A DNA stretch of 64,000 nucleotides from Phanerodontia chrysosporium (lineage: Eukaryota; Basidiomycota; Agaricomycetes; Polyporales; Phanerochaetaceae): positions 744,001-808,000 of the forward strand of contig MJGA01000014.1 in assembly GCA_001910725.1 (NCBI GenBank), in the 5' to 3' direction. The notes beneath the pieces are model-generated. The model was not told the origin of the DNA. It saw only the letters and a program-made list of their open reading frames with translations, and searched no databases. Of the stretch, positions 57,196 through 64,000 are shown piece by piece; position 1 is the stretch's first letter; each line of letters starts with the position of its first letter. The translations under genes and the position numbers were made by a program.

Positions 57196-58432
57196 ATGTG
57201 GTCCGCCCGCGACGCCTCCTTCTACCGGGATGAGCTAGCTTCACCATACTATGGCGAGGCGTATGACCGCGATCCGTTCGCGTATGATGACGAGGTGGGT
57301 GCTCCGCAACCATGTCACAGACTGGAAGATCGCTGACAACAGTATAGGAAGAACCAATCCGTCTTTGCCGCGCCGCGGTGCCCGCGAGGAGGTACGCCAG
57401 GTGACGAATATCCCGCTGCTCAGTGTTGCTCATTTGCGCGTAAAGAGGGGCCGCTGCATTTCATCGTAACGACAAGACGGACGACCGATCGCCTAGGGGC
57501 AAAGGCTCATCAGCCTCCACGGTCAGTCCTACACGACGATATGCCGTGTACAATGATCTGATACCTGCGCCGGCGTTGATACCAGCCGACAATTACAAGG
57601 TAGCTGGCTACGACTTCTGCTCGCGCGGGTCACCCATCTGACGACCTCTTCTAGCGCATCGCTGAAGCCCTCATTTGTGAGGTGCCGGGGTGATGCCCCC
57701 GAACGGCCACACAAATGGAGTCTGAAATCGTGGATAACGGGCAAGAACAAAGCGTTCCACGATACACAAAGCAGATGCAAAGTTGACACGTCCGTCGGGA
57801 ACGGGTTGCAGATCGGCGCGGCAAACTACGGCAAGTCCCACTTCAACGTCAGGATCAAGTGGTCGCCGGAGGACAGCAGCGAGTGCACGGTCCGGTTCAT
57901 CGTCGGATTCTGCCCCGCGCCTGGCGCGCGGTTCGTCGCCGCCCACGCTCAGCGTCAGGTTCGCGTACCACGACGCGCCGCGGGACGAGCTCCAGCCGCG
58001 CTCATCATCAGCAGCCTCACGCCCGTGATGCAGAAGGACGATCCCGTGCAGGTGCACGCGAAGCTCCACAGCGAAGCCAGCCTCGACGCCGGGCTCTCGC
58101 ACTCCGGCTGCGCCCTCAGGGGCAAGGCAAAGTCGTCTGCGGGCGCCGAATACCACCGCACCGCGTCCGCCGTCGCCCGTGGCCACGGCACGTCGTCCGC
58201 AACCGCCCGGTGGGCGTTCCAGGAGAACAGGCTGCCGCCCTCGCTGGGGCTCCAGCCGGAGTACGAGCTTGCCGTCGCTCTGCAGCAGCCGTTTGCGACG
58301 AGCCATCTGTTGCAGATCGCGCTGAGTGGCAGCGCGACACTCGATCTGTGCAAGATGTTCTCCTCCAAACAGACTCTAGATATAGGTACAGATGAACGTC
58401 GATATGTGCGCAATATTGACCTGCGATCCTGA
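57196..58432 (+). CDS. Hypothetical protein, possibly the 3' part of the thioredoxin-like gene
   Basis: Begins MWSARDASFYRDELASPYYG at ATG 57196, then spliced pieces EEPIRLCRAAVPARRYAR and YNDLIPAPALIPADNYK. The main exon has HKWSLKSWITGKNKAFHDTQ, SHFNVRIKWSPEDSSECTVR and FIVGFCPAPGARF, then, in another frame, LSVRFAYHDAPRDELQP, and again in the first frame ALIISSLTPVMQKDDPVQVH and QENRLPPSLGLQPEYELAVA. The pattern of alternating strands suggests a beta-rich domain. No family recognised. Three single-base losses would reconcile the frames in 57920-58020. Stop at 58430-58432. Confidence 0.45.
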
Positions 58433-59190
58433 GGGCAGTATGTGTCTACCGCTCCGCCAACGACGTCAGCATATGCAGGGCTCTTGGTCGTCTAGCTGCT
58501 GTTACGGTATGTGTTATTTCATGCCCTGCATTAGTTATAACGTGGCCTGGTGCCCTATGGAGTGTATGGAACATTTATGTCGCTGATAATATCCCGCTCT
58601 GGCTGCATGTAGCACGTTCGTTACGATGATATGTACCATGCTGCGATCGCTTGTTCGATGGGTCGTTTCCTGGCCTGCGTGTCGTCGTCGGTCCGTGGCC
58701 GTGTGACTGAGCACCGATGTGAGATTGTGCTGTGGGGAACAGCGCAGGTTGGGGGATGTGTCCGAAACAGTCTCCGCCGGCGGCCGCCCTTAGGATAGCT
58801 CGGTACGGGGACTAGAAGAATGGCGTTTATGCTCACTCAGTTGCGGCCGTGGATACCCGTTGCCTGCGGTGCTTGACACCTCAAACGTCACAGAAATTAG
58901 ATATTTAATTTTACGAGAGCTGAGATTGCAGGCTGAAGATGCGAGGTACAGGGTGACGAGGGAGCTAAGAAGCGTACAGGTTCTGGAGTATGAAGAGGGA
59001 AAGGGATGGTCAAAGGGCGAAGTCTGTCGTCAAAACCGTTCCAGCAAGATCGCAGACGAGAGAGACAATTTGGGTGTGTTGGGCCCAGCCGAACACCAAG
59101 GCAGACCACGAGGATCGGAGAATGAGATTGTAGTAGTCCAGTTGGACGCGACGCTCACGACGATGTTCTGTGCGGTGGGAGGCTGAAGCG
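58433..59190. other. Intergenic region, nothing recognised
   Basis: About 760 bp between convergent loci. AT content is higher than in the genes; small open frames only. Confidence 0.4.
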
Positions 59191-60737
59191 TCAGCTGGGC
59201 CGATAGAAGGCACGCACCTGACGTATCTCAGCCACGGCGGCGCTGGGGCGGGTGAGAAGGGCCTGCGGCAGCGTGCACAGCACCAGACGCGCCAGCAACG
59301 GCACCGGACACGGCGCTACCGACGGCGCGTGCCGCATTGGACACCGCTTCGACGGCCGTCTCAAGTGCGTGCAGAGGCAAAGAGACTGTGGAGGGTGCTG
59401 CGTAAGACGCGCATGTGGCCGCAACTGCTGGGGTGACGCACCGTAGATGTCGCTGACCCATTCGACGTCCGCGCCAGCGCGGCCGTGCCTGGTCCCATCG
59501 TGCACGCGCATGTACTCTGGCGCCGTCCCGCACGTCAGCGTTCTCGGCGTACTGCACAAAAGCAAGGAAGAAAGAAAGAGAGGCAACTCGGACGTACCCC
59601 GCTGTGCAGCAACATCGCTGATGTCTTGCCCAGCGCACTCGCAGACCTGGGTGCAGTTTCCGCACATGGGCATCTTCACACACTCCACCGGGGAACCTGC
59701 AGTGGGAACGTCTGTCAGGAAGTTTGTCAGTTTGACGGCGTACCCGCGGACGGCAGGGCCGCCAAAGCGTCTGGAGACTCCGGTGAGTGCGCAAGATAAG
59801 ATGGACGGCCGAGAGTGACCAACGTAATGAAGGGATTCGTCTCCGCACAGTTGCCAAAGTCCCAGCCCCTCTCCTTTGGGCTCACGTGGCGGAGTCCGGG
59901 CCATGCCTCCTCAAGGAACTCTTTGCGGATATTGGCTGCGCGTGTCTTGGGCTGCGTTGGCAGCCGTGCCTGCTCGCCCCCTTCAGGCGGGGTGCCCGGG
60001 AGATCTGAGGGAACCGAGCACGAGAGTGAACATGCAAACTCTTCGGGCGCCACAGGTGGCACTGTTACCGCATTGATTCCTGCCATGTGGCCATACAGGA
60101 TCATGGCGCACCGCGGAGGCCCACTCGCTTCGCCTGGCGAGCGCTCAGATGGCGCTCGGGGACGGTTTGAGGCGATGTTCGTATACCAGGCTGCAGATCC
60201 GCGCGTACCTCTTGAGGATGAACAGAGCACCGCTGTCGGTCGATACGACGCGGTGCACATCGCGATCGAGGGCACATATCACGAACCCTGCGTGCAAATC
60301 GCCACGGTCAGGCTGGCACCATCAGAAGCGTAGAGTGCGGCCGTGAGCTCACCAAGTGCGTCGTAGAAGTTGGTGATGGCAATCCGAGAGCCCAGTCGTT
60401 CCTCGGCAACGATGACGCGCGGCACTCGCTGACGATCGATCGTGGTGAACGCGAACTGCCGGCGGTGTGTGCTACAAATTGAGTGAGTTCGAGAAACGCA
60501 AAGCGCCATAGACTGATACATTGCATTTACTCACAGGCACTCGTCAATAATCTCAAACACAGCTCGAAGGACTGCAGTACGGTCCATATGTGTGCCGTGA
60601 ACTTGCCGAAGGGAAGGCGCAGTCTGTTCAGCAAGCATTCGTTCCTTGAGGTATTTGAGGTAATCATAGACCTTGCAAGGCTCGATTTGTCGAACTCGGT
60701 ATGGTAGATTGACGAGCTCACCTGTTCGAGATGCCAT
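59191..60737 (-). CDS. Protein with a possible cytidine-deaminase-like zinc motif
   Basis: Starts at ATG 60735-60737 (MASRTGELVNLPYRVRQIEP, VYDYLKYLKERMLAEQ). An intron with acceptor gtag joins EIIDECL to THRRQFAFTTIDRQRVPRVI, then GSRIAITNFYDALGELTAAL. The central part (about 59820-60270) includes RKEFLEEAWPGLRHVSPKER followed by GWDFGNCAETNPF. After an intron come FGGPAVRGYAVKLTNFLTDV and CVKMPMCGNCTQVCECAG. The pair CAE ... MCGNCTQV resembles the CAE ... PCGACRQV zinc site of cytidine deaminases: Cys, catalytic Glu, and two Cys spaced CxxC. The overall fold is not proven. The C-terminal end is uncertain in phase (59191-59500). Role unknown; could act on nucleotides or nucleic acid if the motif is real. 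Confidence 0.5.
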
Positions 60738-61652
60738 TCGAAGACACGTGTTCCTTCATCTGCGATGGATGGATTCATGTTCTGGTATCTGCGTACAGAT
60801 GGGGTAGGTAGAGGTTGGAGCTCAGTGAGTCAGGAAGACGGATTTGCTGACCTCACCGGAGATAGTCTTTCGTTTTATACCATTTCCATGGAACTGGTAT
60901 GGTAACCGATGCCCTTCTTGCTCTCCGCCACGGCCTGTGTAGTTACAACTCTTGTTCTTCATAATGTGGCGCAGAAACAAGATCGGTAGCGTTAGGGAGT
61001 CTACTCGTCTTGTTCTATTTCAAAGTCCATACCTGCAAGAAGAAAACCTATGAGAGTATTATGCCGTGTAAACCGGCTTTTCACTCAGCTGGTAGTCAAG
61101 ACTGCTTTCGGTTGGAAGCATGAGGGATCTCAATGCCTCGCCACACGGACTGCCTTCGGCGCGTCGCCAAGCCCACTATCAGGAGTGTAAGTGTTAAGCA
61201 GCGCTTCATCATACAAGAGTCATGCGTCTCACCGACGAGTGTTGCCACGACCGACATTTGTGTCTACTGTGCTACGGCATAATAGCCCTGGTTAACGTGT
61301 TGAACTTCACGAGCATCTACCATGACAACTCCAACTTCTGAGCTCAAGCACAGATTAATCTCCTGAAAGAAAGCTTGTTGCGACCATCATGGTCTGAAGC
61401 CCGCTAGTCATCCACATCACGGTTTTCCTCCGAGTCGACAGTCGAGACCGTTCTTCTTCACCATCTAGGTTCATTCTCCGCTGAAACTCCGACGCTGCCT
61501 GAGACGGCTAGCGCTCGAGAAATAACCGCACCGCCACGGACACTCCTGGTCCTGCTTGCGAACTCTGTAACAAGAGTGGCGTTGCACCTGGAAGAAAAGG
61601 TTGGGTAAGCGGTGGATTCGTGACTAAATGGTTCTGCTGACTATGTACAGAT
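60738..61652. other. Intergenic region
   Basis: About 915 bp between divergent genes. No gene recognised; a splice acceptor directly before ATG 61653 suggests that a non-coding or short coding first exon of the next gene lies in 61450-61620. Confidence 0.4.
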
Positions 61653-63850
61653 ATGATACATTACCCGCCCATCATGATGCTGCCTGAAGATATCATTTTG
61701 GTGATTTTGCGCATGCTGAACATCGCTGACATCGTAGCTGTACGCTTGGTAAGTCCACTCTCTGTGTAAAAATCAATGCAGACCTCAAAGATTAATGTAG
61801 ACCTGCTCGTTTATGCGTACAGTGACGCGCACAAAGCAGCTCTGGACCTACTTCCTCGACCTCCGCGTTCGATTCTGCGGGGTGCCCTTACCTGCACACT
61901 GCCGCCCCGTCGATGAGATGATCAGCGACGAGGTTGAGTCGCTCGTCGCGCACTACACGCGACTGCGTGATAGGACGGTTGGGCAGTGGATCGTTCCACG
62001 CACTTACGGCGTATACTCCTTCAATCAGCCGCGGCCTGTAACTTGGACGAAGCTCATACGCGACCGCTGGGTGCTCGTGGCGTCCTCCGACGCGCAGACA
62101 AGCTGTCTCTCGCTGTTTGAAATCGACGCCCTGTACTGCGGTGCCACAGATGCTGTCGCCTCCGCTTACTTCTCAGGGCCAATCGCGCATGGCGCAGTCG
62201 AGACGACCGGGACTTCGGTGGTTATCGCGGTTGAGGTGCGCTCACGGTGCGTATTTCAGCTGCTCCTCATTGTCTTCTGCTTTGATATCAGTGCTCAGCA
62301 TCTGCGTGTAGCACTCCAGGCATCGAGCTTCTTGGCCTGTGTGACGATGAAGACTCCACGCCGGCGATCTGCCGGCTTGCGACCCTGGCTGGGCTGGCGC
62401 ATCTGAGAGCACTCCACGGGGATTATGTTGCCGCCGCGTCTTCCGACGGCGTGAGTATCCCGTCGGTGGCGGACTGGAAGACGGGGGCACGTGTGCGTCT
62501 GGCGTCCCTACCGGACAGGAGCGTAAGTCGCTGGGTACGAGACGAGGTTTCACTGTTGATCATTCTACCGCAGGGTGGCTGTGTCTGTATGGCTATACAC
62601 GACGATATCGCGGTCGCGCTATGGCCCTCTAGACTGTCACTCTTTCGACTCACACCCTGCCATGGCTGTCTACGCGCTACAATATTGCACAGCCAAACCA
62701 CGAGCGAAGCCATCGACCAGAGCCTCATATGGTCTGCGGACGTCCGGTTCGCCACCGAGGACACTGATACGGGCGGGACGTCTGATAGTCTCCGCCTTCT
62801 CGCGAGGTGCACATCGGGAATCTACCTGTTCAAGGTGCCTCTCGGCGAAGTGCGCGGCGCGCTCCAGCTAGGCTGGTCCATGCCGTATCTCCCGCCGTCG
62901 GAAGTCCCGGCGTACGCCATGTTCCCGCGCTTTGACAGACACCCGTCGTCCATCTCCTTCCTCAGCTTTGGCACCACGGACGACAGACCGGTGATGCTGC
63001 AGCACGCCGAGTTCACGACGCGCTGGTGGACTACAAGTATGCTCTTCGGCCCCGAGTCGTTCAGGGTCTGCGACGCTGCGCTGCCAGCGCTGTACTACAT
63101 GCCGACGTACGACCTCGACGAAGCACTCGGCATCGCCGTGCTGGGCAACGGCTACGGCGAGCTCGCGCTCTGCGACCTCAGCCGCTCCCGTTTGCCTGCC
63201 CTCCGTCGATGCCTCGAGACGATCGCTCTCCCACATCGCCAGGAGAGCTGGGTGCGCATGCCCAAGGTACGCGTTCCGACACCAAGCATGCTCGCCACCA
63301 GCTGACATCCTTCCAGGAGCCAGTGCCCTGTGCCCTGTTCCAGCCGCACCCCTGCGACTGCACGTCCTTGCTCTCTCCGGACGAAGCGCTTCTGGAAATG
63401 TGGCGTGGGCATGCGCCCGCGGACGTGCCGGCCGGATACAGCGCCGACTGGGAGACAGAGAAGGAGGCCGGGATCTGGACGCGCTTCATGCCGCACGCGT
63501 GCTTCACTTTCGGCTGGCACCTCGAGCACGTGTACAAGGTCCTCGGCCAGCCGGTCCCGCTCTTCCGCAGGCCGGGCACGACGTTCTTCGCCGCGGGCGG
63601 CGTGTACTACGTGCTGCTCGAGGCAGACGAACGGCTGTTCGCCGCGCCGCCTGGCACGGCCTACGGGGACCTCGTCGCGATCGCGCAGGCGGGGCAGCCG
63701 GTCGAGAACACGCTCGCGCAGATGCCGAAGGACGGGATCATGCAGCTGTACGCGCTCGTCGTGGTGTACATGTGGACTGTCGAGAAGGAGCTGTTGGGTC
63801 GTGACTGCATGGAGGACCTGCGAGCGCGCATCGCGCAGCGCGGTCCTTGA
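61653..63850 (+). CDS. F-box-like protein with beta-propeller-like body
   Basis: The first recognised exon reads MLPEDIILVILRMLNIADIV, an F-box-like start, ending at a gtaagt donor near 61750. It continues after tacag with TKQLWTYFLDLRVRFCGVPL, the usual position after the F-box. Further exons carry WTKLIRDRWVLVASSDAQTS, LAHLRALHGDYVAAASSDGV, GCVCMAIHDDIAVALWPSRL, WSADVRFATEDTD, LDEALGIAVLGNGYGELALC and RPGTTFFAAGGVYYVLLEAD, i.e. repeated strand-rich units. The C-terminus is MEDLRARIAQRGP, TGA at 63848-63850. This belongs to a second basidiomycete F-box-like type, different from the leucine-rich ones at 19-32 kb. ATG 61653 lies 2 bp after a cag acceptor, so an upstream exon is possible. No frame break was needed. 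Confidence 0.72.
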
Positions 63851-64000
63851 GCCATTCGACTCTAGACGTGTCGTGATGGTTCCCATAAAGGCTGATATTG
63901 CGGCATGATAGCTCGTGAATCCAATGTACAAGATTCGTCACGAGGGAATGCAGATCTATGCAACCGCCTCGACATCCGAGTCTCTTGGGAGCGCTGCTGG

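Noticed and set aside
1..64000. tRNA, rRNA, CRISPR array, terminal inverted repeats
   Set aside because: None could be supported by reading. A tRNAscan or repeat search would be needed to exclude small or diverged cases.

Overview
The window is nuclear DNA of a filamentous basidiomycete, most likely an Agaricomycete. Genes are cut by many short GT-AG introns of about 50-60 bp, codons are GC-rich, and the families present (a run of F-box-like paralogs, DUF6533 membrane protein, fungal NPN/NTA aquaporin, ETT1, NTO1, HSP78) fit that group. I see no tRNA, rRNA, CRISPR or intact transposon.

Layout. 1-1.9 kb (-): NTO1-type EPL1/PHD histone-reader protein, cut by the left edge. 3.5-6.3 kb (+): PHO84-type phosphate transporter with a long N-terminal extension. 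6.6-15.7 kb (-): a two-module nonribosomal peptide synthetase (NRPS) with an N-methyltransferase in the first adenylation domain and a C-terminal thioesterase; it is the main secondary-metabolism locus and converges on the transporter. 17.2-18.4 kb (-): isoprenylcysteine carboxyl methyltransferase plus a decayed partial copy. 19-32 kb: four related F-box-like genes in mixed states of preservation around a GC-rich geneless block (24-25.5 kb) and an ETT1-like gene. 32.4-35.1 kb: a single-pass membrane protein and a disordered acidic protein. 37.5-42.6 kb (+): ankyrin-RCC1-double BTB protein resembling IBtk. 42.9-46.6 kb: a broken F-box-like gene and a DUF6533 membrane protein. 49.3-53.6 kb (+): mitochondrial HSP78 followed closely by an aquaporin. 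54.3-60.7 kb: a multi-pass membrane protein, a thioredoxin-like gene, an unassigned gene, and a gene with a possible deaminase-type zinc motif. 61.7-63.9 kb (+): another F-box-like gene.

A window-wide feature affects every reading. About twenty coding frames are broken in a way consistent with loss of exactly one base, mostly in short G or C runs, with clear homology continuing in the expected next frame. This points to base-deletion errors in the assembly rather than mass gene death, so broken genes are given here as whole loci with the break positions stated. The gene at 42.9-44.8 kb is different: it also has two in-frame stops that could each come from a C-to-T change.

The best candidate for something undescribed is the NRPS. 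Each adenylation domain is preceded by a condensation-like domain that seems to contain only the C-terminal lobe, in addition to one complete condensation domain between the modules. Read in order it is C(lobe)-A-MT-T-C-C(lobe)-A-T-TE.
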